DNA of 64,000 nt from Streptomyces galbus (GCF_005280195.1 NZ_SZPR01000009.1:80957-144956), one strand, 5' to 3'. Positions 1 to 9,063 are shown, counted from the first letter of the stretch. The notes: generated from the letters alone by a model not told the origin. A program made the numbers and translations.

Positions 1-159
1 GAGGAGGAGGTCATTGGATCCTTACGTCGATGGGGATGCCTGTGCGGCGTTCACTTCTGACAACGCGCGAGTACCCCGGGAGATTCCCGTGTCCCGCCCC
101 TGTCGCGTACCACGCCGACCGGACGATGGTCGCACGGTGCGGCACGTCTCGTCATCGCC
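1..159. other. Non-coding left edge of the window
   Basis: No convincing coding frame is visible. Open frames here lack the codon bias of the neighbours and overlap the end of the metallopeptidase gene. The first 12 bases are purine-rich (GAGGAGGAGG) and could be the ribosome binding site or tail of a gene outside the window, but this cannot be decided. Confidence 0.4.
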
Positions 160-1845
160 TTATTCGACGGACGCCGCAGCCCTTTCTCCGTCCGGCGCGG
201 CGGATGCCGCGGCCTTCCGGTCGCCGTGCGGGGCAGGCACCGTGGCGGCCTTCTGCTCGTCCGGCCCGGCGGGCGGCGTGGCCTTCCAGTCCGGGTGGCC
301 GGGCATCGGCGGGGTCTTGTCGCCGTACAGCCAGTCGCGGAAGAAGCCGTCGAGGTCGCGGCCGGAGACGCGGGCCGCCAGCGCCGTGAAGTCGGCGGTC
401 CCCGCGGTGGCGTCGTGGTTGCGCCGCACCCAGGCCCGCTCAAGCTGCTCGAACCCTTGTTCGCCGATCTCCTGGCGCAGGGCGTACAGGACGAGCGCCG
501 CGCCGTCGTAGACGTTCGCGCGGAAGATGCCGATCTTCTGACCCGGCTCGGGCGGCTTCGGCGCCGCGGGCGGTCCGCCGGTCGCGCGCCAGCGGTCGGA
601 GGCGCCGTACGCGGCCTTCATGCGCGCCTCCATCGGCCGGTCGGCCTTCTCCTGCGCGTACAAGGACTCGTACCAGGTGGCGTGCCCTTCGTTGAGCCAC
701 AGGTCGGACCAGGTGCGCGGGCTGACGCTGTCGCCGAACCACTGGTGGGACAGCTCGTGCACCATGATCGACTCGACGTACCAGGCCGGGTAGGCGGGGT
801 CGGTGAACACCTCCCGCTCGAAGAGGGACAGGGTCTGGGTCTCCAGCTCGTACCCGGTGGAGGCGTCGGCGAGGAGCAGCCCGTACGTCTCGAAGGGGTA
901 CCGGCCGACCTTGCTCTCCATCCAGGTGATCTGGTCCGGGGTCTTCTTCAGCCACGGCTCCAGCGCGTCGCGGTACCGGGTCGGCACGACGTCCCGCACG
1001 GGCAGTCCGCCCGGGCCCTCGCGGCGTACGACCGTGGAGTGGCCGATGGACACCTGCGCGAGCTCGGTGGCCATCGGGTGCTGGGTCCGGTACGTCCACG
1101 TGGTCGAGCTGTCGCCGCGGTCGACGCCGGTCGGCAGGCCGTTGGCGACGGCGGTGTAGTCGTTCGGGGCGGTGACCCTGATGGTGAACATCGCCTTGTC
1201 GGAGGGGTGGTCGTTGCACGGGAACACCAGGTGGGCGGCGTCCGCCTGGTTGGCCATGGCCAGGCCGTCCGCGGTGCGCACCCAGCCGCCGTCCCGGTCG
1301 GGCGCGGGGGCGGGGTCGCTGGTGTGCCGCACGGTGATGCGCGTCCAGCGGCCCCGCGGCAGGGGGCGTTCGGGGGTGACGACCAGGTCGTCGCCAGCCT
1401 CGGTGAAGGCGGCCGGCCGGCCGTCCACCTCGACGGAGCGGACGGTGCCGTGGGCGAAGTCGAGGTTCACGCGGTCCAGAGGGGCCGTCGTCCGGGCGGC
1501 GATCGTGGTGACCGCCTGCAGCGGTTCGCTGTTCCGGCCCGAGTAGGTGAAGGCCAGGTCGTACGCCGCCACGTCGTACCCCGGGTTGCCCAGGTACGGG
1601 AAGAGGCGGTCGCCCACGCCCAGCGGGGCCGCGGGGGCGCTCGCCGCGAGCAGGGCGAAGGAGACGGCGGACGCGGCGCCGGCGAGCAGCACGGCCCTGG
1701 CCCGGCGCCGGCACGGCGCCGTGAGGCCCCGGCGGGCACCCCGCACGCGGGGTGGGCCGTCAGCGGTGGGCGTCGGCGGGGTGTCGGGCGGGGACGCGGC
1801 GGCGGAGGGCCTGCGGGACCGGGCGGCGCGGAGGGTGAGCGGCAT
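160..1845 (-). CDS. M1 family metallopeptidase (secreted or membrane-anchored aminopeptidase-like)
   Basis: A 561-residue zinc peptidase of the M1 (aminopeptidase N-like) family, expected to release amino acids or short peptides outside the membrane. The zinc site is visible as HELSHQWFG, followed 18 residues on by the third ligand Glu in WLNEGHATWYE. A basic N-terminus of about 50 residues is followed by a hydrophobic stretch (AVLLAGAASAVSFALLAASA) that looks like a signal peptide or anchor. The start at 1845 leaves an unusually long, Pro/Ala-rich leader with a weak ribosome site, so a downstream GTG is possible. It stops with TAA, rare in this DNA. It lies downstream of the alarmone gene on the same strand. 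Confidence 0.85.
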   Translation of the reverse strand: MPLTLRAARSRRPSAAASPPDTPPTPTADGPPRVRGARRGLTAPCRRRARAVLLAGAASAVSFALLAASAPAAPLGVGDRLFPYLGNPGYDVAAYDLAFTYSGRNSEPLQAVTTIAARTTAPLDRVNLDFAHGTVRSVEVDGRPAAFTEAGDDLVVTPERPLPRGRWTRITVRHTSDPAPAPDRDGGWVRTADGLAMANQADAAHLVFPCNDHPSDKAMFTIRVTAPNDYTAVANGLPTGVDRGDSSTTWTYRTQHPMATELAQVSIGHSTVVRREGPGGLPVRDVVPTRYRDALEPWLKKTPDQITWMESKVGRYPFETYGLLLADASTGYELETQTLSLFEREVFTDPAYPAWYVESIMVHELSHQWFGDSVSPRTWSDLWLNEGHATWYESLYAQEKADRPMEARMKAAYGASDRWRATGGPPAAPKPPEPGQKIGIFRANVYDGAALVLYALRQEIGEQGFEQLERAWVRRNHDATAGTADFTALAARVSGRDLDGFFRDWLYGDKTPPMPGHPDWKATPPAGPDEQKAATVPAPHGDRKAAASAAPDGERAAASVE

Positions 1846-2003
1846 GCACCACCGCTACCAGCGCCCGCCCGCCCGACGGCGACGACGCGCGCCCGGCCCA
1901 CCCGAACGGGTCGCTCACGCGCGCGTGGGGTTTCAGGGGGCCGCGGGGGCGCCCGGCTCCGCGCGACCAGGCCGACGACCGCCGCGTCGTGCCGGGCGGC
2001 GCC

Positions 2004-4259
2004 TCACGCGGACACGTGGTGCTGCGCGCGCCCCACGTCGTACACCCCGGGCACGTTGCGCATCGCGCGCATCAGGGTGGGCAGGTGGGAGGCGTCCGGG
2101 AGCTGGAGGGTGTAGGTGTGCCGGACGCGCTGCTGGGTGGGCGGTTCGACGGTGGCGGAGACGATCTCGGCACCCTCCGTGGCGATCGCCTCGGTCAGGT
2201 CGGCCAGCAGGTGCGGCCGGCCGAACGACTCGGCGACCAGGGTGACCCGGCACTCCGTGGTGTCCCCCCAGCGCACGTCGACCTCCGCGCGCCCTGCGTC
2301 CCTCATCCGCGCCACCCCGGCGCACTCGACGCGGTGCACGGTCACCACTCCCCCGCGCACGGCGAAGCCGATGACCTCGTCGGAGGGCACGGGCGTACAG
2401 CAGCCCGCGAGCCGCGCGCTCGCCTCGGGCCGTCCGACGACGGTGACCCCGTCGCCGGGGCGGGGCGCGGGAGCCTCGGCCTGGGACCGTGCGGCCGCCC
2501 CGGCACCGCCCTGCGGTACGGCGGGTGCGGCGCCCTGCTGTGCCGCGGCGGCCTCCGCGGGGTCCGCCTCCGCACCCGCCCAGGCCGCCGCACCCGCCGC
2601 GCGGTCGTCCGCGGCCTCCGCGCCGTCCGTCCCGGGGTCCGTCGCCGCCGCGGGGTGCGCCGTCAGCCAGCGCTGGATGGCGATGCGGGCGGCCGGGGTG
2701 TGGGCGTGCTCCAGCCACTCGCGGGAGGGCTCGGAGGCGGGGTCCTGGCCCATGAGGAGCTGGACGGTGTCGCCGTCCCGCAGCACGGTGCTCAGGGTCG
2801 CGAGACGGCCGTTGACGCGGGCGCCGATGCACGCGTGGGCGTCCTCGCCGTACTGGGCGTAGGCGGCGTCGACGCAGGTGGCGCCGTCGGGGAGGCCGAG
2901 CGCGCCGCCGTCGGGGCGGAAGACGGTGATCTCGCGGTCCTGGGCGAGGTCCTCGCGCAGGGTCGACCAGAAGGTGTCGGGGTCCGGCGCGGCCCGCTGC
3001 CAGTCGAGGAGCCGGGAGAGCCAGCCGGGCCGGGTGGGGTCGACGCGCTCGCCGTCGGCCGTGGCCTGCTCCTCGGCCGGAGCGGCGGAGGGGTCCGACG
3101 GGGCGGTGTACGGGTTGCCCAGGGCGACGACGCCGGCCTCGGCGACCTTGTGCATCTGGTGGGTGCGGATGAGGACTTCGGCGACCTGGCCGTCCTCGCG
3201 GGCGACGGCGGTGTGCAGCGACTGGTACAGGTTGAATTTGGGGACGGCGATGAAGTCCTTGAACTCCGAGACGACGGGCGTCAGACAGGTGTGCAGCTCG
3301 CCGAGGACGGCGTAACAGTCGGCGTCCTCGTTGACCAGCACGAGGATGCGCCCGAAGTCGGCGCCGCGCAGGTCCCCGCGCTTGCGGGAGACCCGGTGGA
3401 CGGAGACGAAGTGCCGTGGCCGGATGAGGACCTCGGCCGGGATGTCGGCATCGCGCAGCACCGCGCGGATGGCGTCGCAGAACTCGGCGAGCGGATCGTC
3501 CGCGCGGGAGGCGTTGGCGGCGATCAGCTCCCGGGTGTGCGCGTACTCCTCGGGGTGGAGGATCGCGAAGACCAGGTCCTCCAGTTCGGTCTTGAGGGCC
3601 TGGACACCGAGGCGTTCGGCGAGCGGGATCAGGACGTCACGGGTGACCTTGGCGATGCGGGCCTGCTTCTCGGGGCGCATCACGCCGAGGGTGCGCATGT
3701 TGTGCAGCCGGTCGGCGAGTTTGATCGACATCACGCGGACGTCGTTGCCGGTGGCGACGAGCATCTTGCGGAAGGTCTCGGGTTCGGCGGCGGCGCCGTA
3801 GTCGACCTTCTCCAGCTTGGTGACGCCGTCGACCAGGTAGCGCACCTCCTCGCCGAACTGCTCGCCGACCTGATCGAGCGTCACCTCGGTGTCCTCGACG
3901 GTGTCGTGGAGCAGCGAGGCGGTCAACGTGGTCGTCTCAGCGCCGAGTTCGGCGAGGATCAGGGTCACGGCGAGCGGGTGGGTGATGTACGGCTCGCCGC
4001 TCTTGCGCATCTGCCCGCGGTGCGAGGACTCCGCGAGGACGTAGGCGCGGCGCAGGATGTCGAGGTCCGCGTCGGGGTGGTGGGCGCGGTGGACCTCCAC
4101 GACGTGGCCGATGGCGTCGGGCAGCCGGTCGCGGGAGGCGGGGCCGAGGAGCGCGGCGCGGCCCAGCCTGCGCAGGTCGATCCGGGGGCGGCTGCGCCTG
4201 CGGGCCACCGCGGGCGCTACCGGGCCTGGGGTCGCGGGGTTCGTGGCCTCCGCACTCAT
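2004..4259 (-). CDS. rshA: RelA/SpoT-family (p)ppGpp synthetase/hydrolase paralogue, RshA-like
   Basis: A 751-residue RSH protein. The order is an N-terminal HD hydrolase domain (HDTVEDT, then KLADRLHNMRTL), a synthetase domain (FKDFIAVPKFNLYQSLHT, EVLIRT), a TGS domain (ITVFRPDGG...), an Ala/Glu-rich segment and a C-terminal ACT domain. ATG 4259 follows a good GGAGG. Synteny with dapF and miaA matches S. coelicolor rshA, the second RSH gene beside relA. The synthetase domain departs from the usual pattern: DFGRILV replaces DLxxIRV, so the conserved Arg is lost, and EVLIRT replaces EVQIRT. The hydrolase motif looks intact. Expected role is cytosolic control of ppGpp. The balance of synthesis and hydrolysis cannot be told from sequence. 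Confidence 0.88.
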   Translation of the reverse strand: MSAEATNPATPGPVAPAVARRRSRPRIDLRRLGRAALLGPASRDRLPDAIGHVVEVHRAHHPDADLDILRRAYVLAESSHRGQMRKSGEPYITHPLAVTLILAELGAETTTLTASLLHDTVEDTEVTLDQVGEQFGEEVRYLVDGVTKLEKVDYGAAAEPETFRKMLVATGNDVRVMSIKLADRLHNMRTLGVMRPEKQARIAKVTRDVLIPLAERLGVQALKTELEDLVFAILHPEEYAHTRELIAANASRADDPLAEFCDAIRAVLRDADIPAEVLIRPRHFVSVHRVSRKRGDLRGADFGRILVLVNEDADCYAVLGELHTCLTPVVSEFKDFIAVPKFNLYQSLHTAVAREDGQVAEVLIRTHQMHKVAEAGVVALGNPYTAPSDPSAAPAEEQATADGERVDPTRPGWLSRLLDWQRAAPDPDTFWSTLREDLAQDREITVFRPDGGALGLPDGATCVDAAYAQYGEDAHACIGARVNGRLATLSTVLRDGDTVQLLMGQDPASEPSREWLEHAHTPAARIAIQRWLTAHPAAATDPGTDGAEAADDRAAGAAAWAGAEADPAEAAAAQQGAAPAVPQGGAGAAARSQAEAPAPRPGDGVTVVGRPEASARLAGCCTPVPSDEVIGFAVRGGVVTVHRVECAGVARMRDAGRAEVDVRWGDTTECRVTLVAESFGRPHLLADLTEAIATEGAEIVSATVEPPTQQRVRHTYTLQLPDASHLPTLMRAMRNVPGVYDVGRAQHHVSA

Positions 4260-4557
4260 GGGGCACCTCCGGCTGCGTCGACCGGCTGACGGGGTGCCCC
4301 ATGCGGACACGGCTCGGGGCACTGGCGTAGATCCCCCGTCCAGGCCGGTGCTTGATGCTACCGACCTCATCACGCCCGGCCGACCGCCTCTCGCCGAGCG
4401 TGAAACGGATCACCCATTCGAGCGAGGCAAAGGAGGTTTACGTTTTCGCGCCACAAGTACAGGCCGTCACCTTCGGCTCGAACCTGCCTGCCGCCCGGGG
4501 GACCGCACACCGACCGCGCACACCCTCCCGGGCCTGTGATTCGCAGCCCAACTGCCG
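4260..4557. other. Intergenic region between dapF and rshA
   Basis: 298 bp between two genes that both read leftward. It should hold the rshA promoter and 5' leader. The stretch around 4390-4460 is less GC-rich than its surroundings (GAGCGAGGCAAAGGAGG, ACGTTTTCGCG). I see no convincing hairpin terminator or small gene. Confidence 0.4.
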
Positions 4558-5427
4558 TCAGCGCAGGGCGTTTTCCAGCCACTCGCCGTCGATCTCGCCC
4601 TCGGCGACGATCACGGCCGGGCCGGTCATCTCGATCTCGCCGTCCGGGTGCTCGGTGATCACCAGGCGTCCGCCGGGGACGTCCACCGTGTACGTGACCG
4701 GCGTGCCCGTGGCGGCCGGGTCGGCCCCGTCCCGGCGGGCGGCGGCCACCGCGACGGCGCACGCGCCCGTGCCGCAGGAGCGGGTCTCGCCGGCACCGCG
4801 CTCGTGCACGCGCAGGGCGACGTGGCGCGGGCCGCGGTCGACGACGAACTCGACGTTCACGCCGTCGGGATAGGCGGAGGCCGGGCTGAAGGGCGGCGGA
4901 GTGAGCAGGTCGCCGGCGTGCGCGAGGTCGTCGACGAACGCGACGGCGTGCGGGTTGCCCATGTTGACGTTGCGCGCGGGCCAGTCGCGCTCGCCCACGC
5001 TCACCGTGACGTCCCCGGTCGGCAGGGTGGCCCGGCCCATGCCGACGGTGACATCGCCGTCCTTGTCGATGTGAACGGACTTCACGCCCCCGCGTGTGGC
5101 GATCGCCAGGTCTCCCTCGGTGACGAGGCCGGCGTGCTGGAGGTAGCGCGCGAAGACGCGGACGCCATTGCCGCACATCTCGGCGATCGAGCCGTCGCCG
5201 TTGCGGTAGTCCATGAACCATTCCGCCTCGGCGGCCATGGCACGCGCCTCGGGGTGTGCCGCGGACCGCACGACGTGCAGCAGGCCGTCCCCGCCGATGC
5301 CCGCGCGCCGGTCGCACAGGGCCGCCACGGCGGCCGGGGGCAGGTCGAGGGCGTTGTCGGGGTCCGGGACGATCACGAAGTCGTTCTCGGTGCCGTGCCC
5401 CTTGAGGAAGGCGATCCGCGTGCTCAT
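4558..5427 (-). CDS. dapF: Diaminopimelate epimerase
   Basis: A 289-residue cytosolic enzyme that converts LL- to meso-diaminopimelate in lysine and peptidoglycan synthesis. Both active-site cysteines are present, in GDGSIAEMCGNGVR and ETRSCGTGACAVA, each with its flanking family signature. The N-terminus KGHGTENDFV is also typical. ATG start, length normal for the family. It reads leftward between a membrane-protein gene and rshA, as in other streptomycetes. Confidence 0.97.
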   Translation of the reverse strand: MSTRIAFLKGHGTENDFVIVPDPDNALDLPPAAVAALCDRRAGIGGDGLLHVVRSAAHPEARAMAAEAEWFMDYRNGDGSIAEMCGNGVRVFARYLQHAGLVTEGDLAIATRGGVKSVHIDKDGDVTVGMGRATLPTGDVTVSVGERDWPARNVNMGNPHAVAFVDDLAHAGDLLTPPPFSPASAYPDGVNVEFVVDRGPRHVALRVHERGAGETRSCGTGACAVAVAAARRDGADPAATGTPVTYTVDVPGGRLVITEHPDGEIEMTGPAVIVAEGEIDGEWLENALR

Positions 5428-5563
5428 TCCTCGATCGTACGGGGTCGCTACGACAGCGGCTGACGGCCAGGTCGGTGCCCGGGTGAGCCGGGTGCCGCAC
5501 GCACGCGTGGGCCCTCGGCGCGCCTACGCGCGCGTGCCCGGGGCCCGCCTCCGGCGGGGGCGG

Positions 5564-6247
5564 TCAGCGCAGCCGGGCCACGCGCCAGACGGCCAGGACG
5601 ACCACCGCGGCGACGACCACGACGTACGCCAGGACGACCCGCCAGTCCGGCCGGCGCCCGGAGCCCCGCTGGGGCAGGCCGGGCCAGGTGTAGCCGACGC
5701 GGCGGGCCGCCATCATGCCCCAGCCGGCCGCGCACGAGCAGATCAGCAGACCGAGCATCGCGATCACGGCTCCGCTGTCGCCGAAGTCGAAGGCGAGCGG
5801 GAAGGCGAACATCAGGGAGCCGGTCGCGGCCAGGGCGACGATCGGGGCGAGCTGCCAGATGCGCAGCCGCCGCTGCGGACGCAGCTCCACCTCGACCTCG
5901 GGGCCGCCGGTGAACATCTCCTCCGGCTCGGGGCCGTCGTCGGTCACCTCGCCGTCGGACGTGTCGTCGAGCGCCTCGGGCCCGAGAGGACCGATGACCA
6001 GAGGTTCGGCGTCCAAGGGACCGGCACTCGGGCGGTCGGCGCCCAGGGCGTCGGCGGGCGGGGAGTGCGCGCCGTCACCGTCGGCACCGTGAGCGCCCGG
6101 CGAGCCGCCGTCGGGCCCGAAGGCGCCATCGGCCCGGTCGACGCGCTCCTCGTCCCGGCGCACGTGATCGTCGTCCGCTTCCCCGTCACCGCGTCGTGCG
6201 GTGAGGGGTTCGGTACCTTGTGCGGTGTCGCGAGGGCCGGCCTCCAT
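5564..6247 (-). CDS. Membrane protein with acidic N-terminus, unknown function
   Basis: A 227-residue protein. The first 130 residues are hydrophilic and rich in Asp, Glu, Gly and Pro. Three hydrophobic segments follow (IWQLAPIVALAATGSLMFAF; SGAVIAMLGLLICSCAAGW; VVLAYVVVVAAVVVLAVW). Start 6247 is chosen because GGGAGGG lies about 9 nt upstream and the choice avoids overlap with miaA; an upstream ATG at 6430 would overlap it. It is a small multi-pass protein with its N-terminus probably cytosolic. I recognise no family beyond conserved actinobacterial membrane protein. It sits between miaA and dapF and is probably cotranscribed with them. Confidence 0.75.
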   Translation of the reverse strand: MEAGPRDTAQGTEPLTARRGDGEADDDHVRRDEERVDRADGAFGPDGGSPGAHGADGDGAHSPPADALGADRPSAGPLDAEPLVIGPLGPEALDDTSDGEVTDDGPEPEEMFTGGPEVEVELRPQRRLRIWQLAPIVALAATGSLMFAFPLAFDFGDSGAVIAMLGLLICSCAAGWGMMAARRVGYTWPGLPQRGSGRRPDWRVVLAYVVVVAAVVVLAVWRVARLR

Positions 6248-6356
6248 CGCCACGCGCCCTCCCAACCTCGGACTCCACTTGGTCGATCGAAGCTCGATGA
6301 TGGCACGGCGCCGGAGGCCCGGACCGCGGCCTGGGCGTCCCGATGCCATGACGTGA

Positions 6357-7295
6357 TCAGGCTGTGACCGGTCGTTCGACCAACGCCAGGGCGCGTCGCG
6401 GAAGTTCTGTGACATCCGCCGCAGCCCCACTCAACCAGTGCACCCGCGGGTCGCGCCTGAACCACGCATCCTGACGGCGCGCGAAGCGCTTGGTGGCACG
6501 GACGGTCTCGGCGCGGGCCTCCTCCTCGGTGCTCTGTCCCGCGAGCGCCGCCAGGACCTGCTGGTAGCCGAGCGCGCGCGAGGCCGTACGCCCCTCGCGC
6601 AACCCCTGCGCCTCCAGTGCGCGGACCTCGTCCACGAGACCCGCCTCCCACATCCGGTCCACCCGGCGCGCGATGCGCTCGTCGAGCTCGGGGCGGGCCA
6701 CGTCCACGCCGATCTGCACGGTGTCGTAGACCGAGTCGTGGCCGGGGAGGTTGGCGGTGAACGGCTTGCCGGTGATCTCGATGACCTCCAGCGCCCGGAC
6801 GATACGGCGGCCGTTGCTGGGCAGGATCGCCTGCGCGGCCTCCGGGTCGGCGGCGGCGAGCCGGGCGTGCAGCGCGCCGGAGCCGCGCAGGGCCAGCTCC
6901 TCCTCCAGGCGGGCGCGGACCTCCGGGTCGGTGCCGGGGAACTCCAGGTTGTCGACGGCCCCACGGACGTAGAGCCCGGAGCCGCCCACGAGGACGGGCC
7001 AGCGGCCCTCGGCCAGCAGGGCGTCGATGCGGGCGCGGGCGAGCCGCTGGTACTCGGCGACGGAAGCCGTGACGCCGACGTCCCAGATGTCCAGGAGGTG
7101 GTGCGGCACCCCCCCGCGCTCCTCGGGCGTCAGCTTGGCGGTACCGATGTCCATCCCTCGGTACAGCTGCATGGAGTCGGCGTTGACGACTTCGCCGCCG
7201 AGCCGTTGGGCCAGGAAAACGCCCAGATCGGACTTACCGGCCGCGGTCGGTCCGACGACGGCGATGACGCGGGGGGCGGGGGGTGCGCTGCTCAC
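6357..7295 (-). CDS. miaA: tRNA dimethylallyltransferase
   Basis: A 312-residue enzyme that transfers a dimethylallyl group to N6 of A37 in tRNAs reading U-starting codons. The P-loop GPTAAGKS, the NADSMQLYRGMDIGTAK motif, PHHLLD and the GGSGLYV motif are all present, as is a C-terminal RFARRQDAWFRRD region. GTG 7295 gives the standard N-terminus and length. The frame stays open about 600 nt further upstream, but that part does not resemble MiaA. MiaB, which acts on the MiaA product, is encoded about 2 kb away. Confidence 0.96.
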   Translation of the reverse strand: MSSAPPAPRVIAVVGPTAAGKSDLGVFLAQRLGGEVVNADSMQLYRGMDIGTAKLTPEERGGVPHHLLDIWDVGVTASVAEYQRLARARIDALLAEGRWPVLVGGSGLYVRGAVDNLEFPGTDPEVRARLEEELALRGSGALHARLAAADPEAAQAILPSNGRRIVRALEVIEITGKPFTANLPGHDSVYDTVQIGVDVARPELDERIARRVDRMWEAGLVDEVRALEAQGLREGRTASRALGYQQVLAALAGQSTEEEARAETVRATKRFARRQDAWFRRDPRVHWLSGAAADVTELPRRALALVERPVTA

Positions 7296-7520
7296 CGGAC
7301 CAGTCTCCCAAACCTCACAGGCCGCCCCCGAACGAGTTACGTGACGGCACGGCACCGGGGTCGTTCCCCGTTGCGAGGTTCCCCGCAGCCAGGCGCAGGG
7401 GCGGCACCCCGGCGAGGCGCACGGACGCTCTCCCGGGCTCGCGACGCCGCCCGAGCCGGTGGGACCGGGACCGCACGGCAACGCGGGATGTCGCCCGCAC
7501 GAGTAACGTATGGAGTGGAT

Positions 7521-7922
7521 ATGGGCGTTTTTGCGCGGCTTCTTCGGAGGTCGAAGACCACGGAGGAGGCGGTCACGGAGGAGGTGACCCCGGAGGCGAT
7601 CCCGGTCGCGGGTGAGGTGTCGGCCGACGGTGAGGTCCCGGCCGGCGACGGGGTTCCGGCGCCCGTGGCGGTGCCCGTTGCCGACGAGGCGGCCCCGGCA
7701 GCTGCGGCGGCTGCGGCCACCGACGCGGGGGCCCCGGCGGACTCCGTCACCGAGGCCGCGTCCGACCCCGCCGGCGCTCCGGCCGAGCCGGACGGCCCCG
7801 GGGCGGTCACGGAACCGGTCGCCGAGGCCGACCCCGCCGACGCGGACGGGGTCGAGATCCCCCGGCAGCAGTCCGCCGACGAGGCGGCCGACCGCGAGGC
7901 CGACGAAGGCGCCCACAGGTGA
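7521..7922 (+). CDS. Acidic Ala/Pro/Glu-rich hypothetical protein
   Basis: 133 residues. The N-terminus is short and basic (MGVFARLLRRSK). The rest is an acidic, Ala/Pro/Val-rich, low-complexity tail without predicted structure, ending ADREADEGAHR. ATG 7521 is preceded by TGGAGTGG. It lies 23 bp before the antitoxin-like gene on the same strand and is divergent from miaA, so the two small genes probably form one transcript. I do not recognise a domain. It is probably cytosolic, perhaps peripheral at the membrane through the basic N-terminus (inference). Confidence 0.65.
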   Translation: MGVFARLLRRSKTTEEAVTEEVTPEAIPVAGEVSADGEVPAGDGVPAPVAVPVADEAAPAAAAAAATDAGAPADSVTEAASDPAGAPAEPDGPGAVTEPVAEADPADADGVEIPRQQSADEAADREADEGAHR

Positions 7923-7945
7923 CGGTCCCGTCAGGAAGGTGACCC

Positions 7946-8197
7946 ATGGGTCTGATGGACAACTTGAGAGCCAAGCTCGGCCCGGCCAAGGAGAAGGTCT
8001 CGGACCTCGCGCACCAGCACGGGGGCAAGATCACGCACGGCATCGACAAGGCCGCGAAAGTCGTGGACGAGAGGACCAAGGGCAAGTACAGCGACAAGAT
8101 CCACACGGGCACCGGCAAGGCCAAGGACGCCGTGGACCGGCTCGCGCACAAGGACGGCGGCACGACGCCGCCCAGCGCCCCGCCGCCGGCTTCCTGA
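7946..8197 (+). CDS. MT0933-like antitoxin-family protein
   Basis: An 83-residue, highly charged, probably helical protein with repeated amphipathic segments (AKEKVSDLAHQHGGKI; IDKAAKVVDERTKGKY; AKDAVDRLAHKDGG). This resembles the mycobacterial MT0933/Rv0909-type antitoxin family. GGAAGGTG precedes ATG 7946. No toxin-like gene lies next to it: the following gene is convergent and unrelated, and the preceding one is an acidic low-complexity protein. It may have a structural or stress role rather than an antitoxin role. Confidence 0.7.
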   Translation: MGLMDNLRAKLGPAKEKVSDLAHQHGGKITHGIDKAAKVVDERTKGKYSDKIHTGTGKAKDAVDRLAHKDGGTTPPSAPPPAS

Positions 8198-8231
8198 CGA
8201 CGGCGGACGGCCGCGCAGCCCCGGCTCGCGA

Positions 8232-8261
8232 CCGCCCGCCGCCCGCCGCCCGCCGCCCGGC
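8232..8261. repeat. 7-bp GC-only tandem repeat
   Basis: About four copies of a 7-bp unit (CGCCCGC) in the 128-bp gap between the convergent antitoxin-like and dioxygenase-like genes. The third unit boundary is followed by a CGGCG variant. It is probably slippage-prone filler with no visible gene. Confidence 0.6.
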
Positions 8262-8325
8262 GTCCGCGTATGCCGCTTGACGCCCGGCACTTCGCCGTCC
8301 CACGCCGGCCAGGACCGTCGGGCTC

Positions 8326-9063
8326 CTACGACCAGGTCGCGACCAGGTATCCCACCCCGTACGGCGCGTCGTCGTACAGCAGCGTCCCGCCCAGCCCCGC
8401 TCCCCCGGCCCCCGCGGCGCTCTCGGCGGCTCCCGCAAGGACCTGCCAGGGCGCACGCCCGGAGACCTTGAGCTCGTCGGCCAGGTCCACGTCGAGGTCC
8501 CGCAGGGCCGCGAGGTCCGCGTCGCGCAGCGCGCGGGCCGCCTCGGCGTCGAAGGGCGTCGCGCGCTCGTCGAGGTAGCCGGGCGCCTTGAGGGTGCGGC
8601 AGGCGCTGCCGTCGCCCATCACCAGGAGCGCGACGCGTCCCTCACCTGCACCGATCTCCCGGCCGATCCCGAGGCACCGCTCGGTCGCGAGCCGCTGGTC
8701 GACGGCCAGCGCCTCGACGGGGGCGTCCGCCCGGTCGACGCGCTGCAGCAGCCACGCGGCGACCGCGAGCGACGGAGGAAGGGCGGGCAGGTCGGCCGCG
8801 GCGGGGTCCGGCCGGCCGAGCCGTACGTCGAGGTCCACGCCGAAGCCGCGGAACGTCCCCGGTGAGCCCGCGGGGAACAGCGCGTGTCCCGGTGCCTCGG
8901 CGGCGGGCCCTACGACCACGAGCCGGTCCGGCCGGGAGGCGGCCAGGACGCCGAGCGCGTCGGCGCAGGCGGCCCGCGCCCCGTCCAGCTCGGGCGCGGC
9001 ACCCGCGGCCACCTCGGGCACGAGCAGCGGCGGACACATGCATACGGCGGCGGCGACAAGCAT
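8326..9063 (-). CDS. Class III extradiol dioxygenase subunit B-like protein
   Basis: A 245-residue cytosolic protein resembling the LigB/MEMO fold (MLVAAAVCMCPPLLVPEVA at the start, DRLVVVGPA, LVMGDGS in the middle, and a C-terminal LLYDDAPYGVGYLVATW). Enzymes of this superfamily bind Fe(II) through His residues, one usually in an HPP motif near the N-terminus. Here the equivalent position reads CMCPP, so that His is absent and catalysis by the classical mechanism is doubtful. ATG 9063 has only a weak ribosome site. It lies downstream of miaB on the same strand, separated by 233 bp of repeat-containing DNA. Confidence 0.72.
   Translation of the reverse strand: MLVAAAVCMCPPLLVPEVAAGAAPELDGARAACADALGVLAASRPDRLVVVGPAAEAPGHALFPAGSPGTFRGFGVDLDVRLGRPDPAAADLPALPPSLAVAAWLLQRVDRADAPVEALAVDQRLATERCLGIGREIGAGEGRVALLVMGDGSACRTLKAPGYLDERATPFDAEAARALRDADLAALRDLDVDLADELKVSGRAPWQVLAGAAESAAGAGGAGLGGTLLYDDAPYGVGYLVATWS

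Noticed and set aside
5470..5545. Inverted GC repeats near 5500 as an operator
   Set aside because: Only short interrupted CGCGCG-type matches, expected by chance at this GC content; at most a weak terminator.
7296..7916. A 519-codon version of miaA
   Set aside because: The extra N-terminal part is low complexity and antisense to the small acidic gene. GTG 7295 gives normal MiaA.
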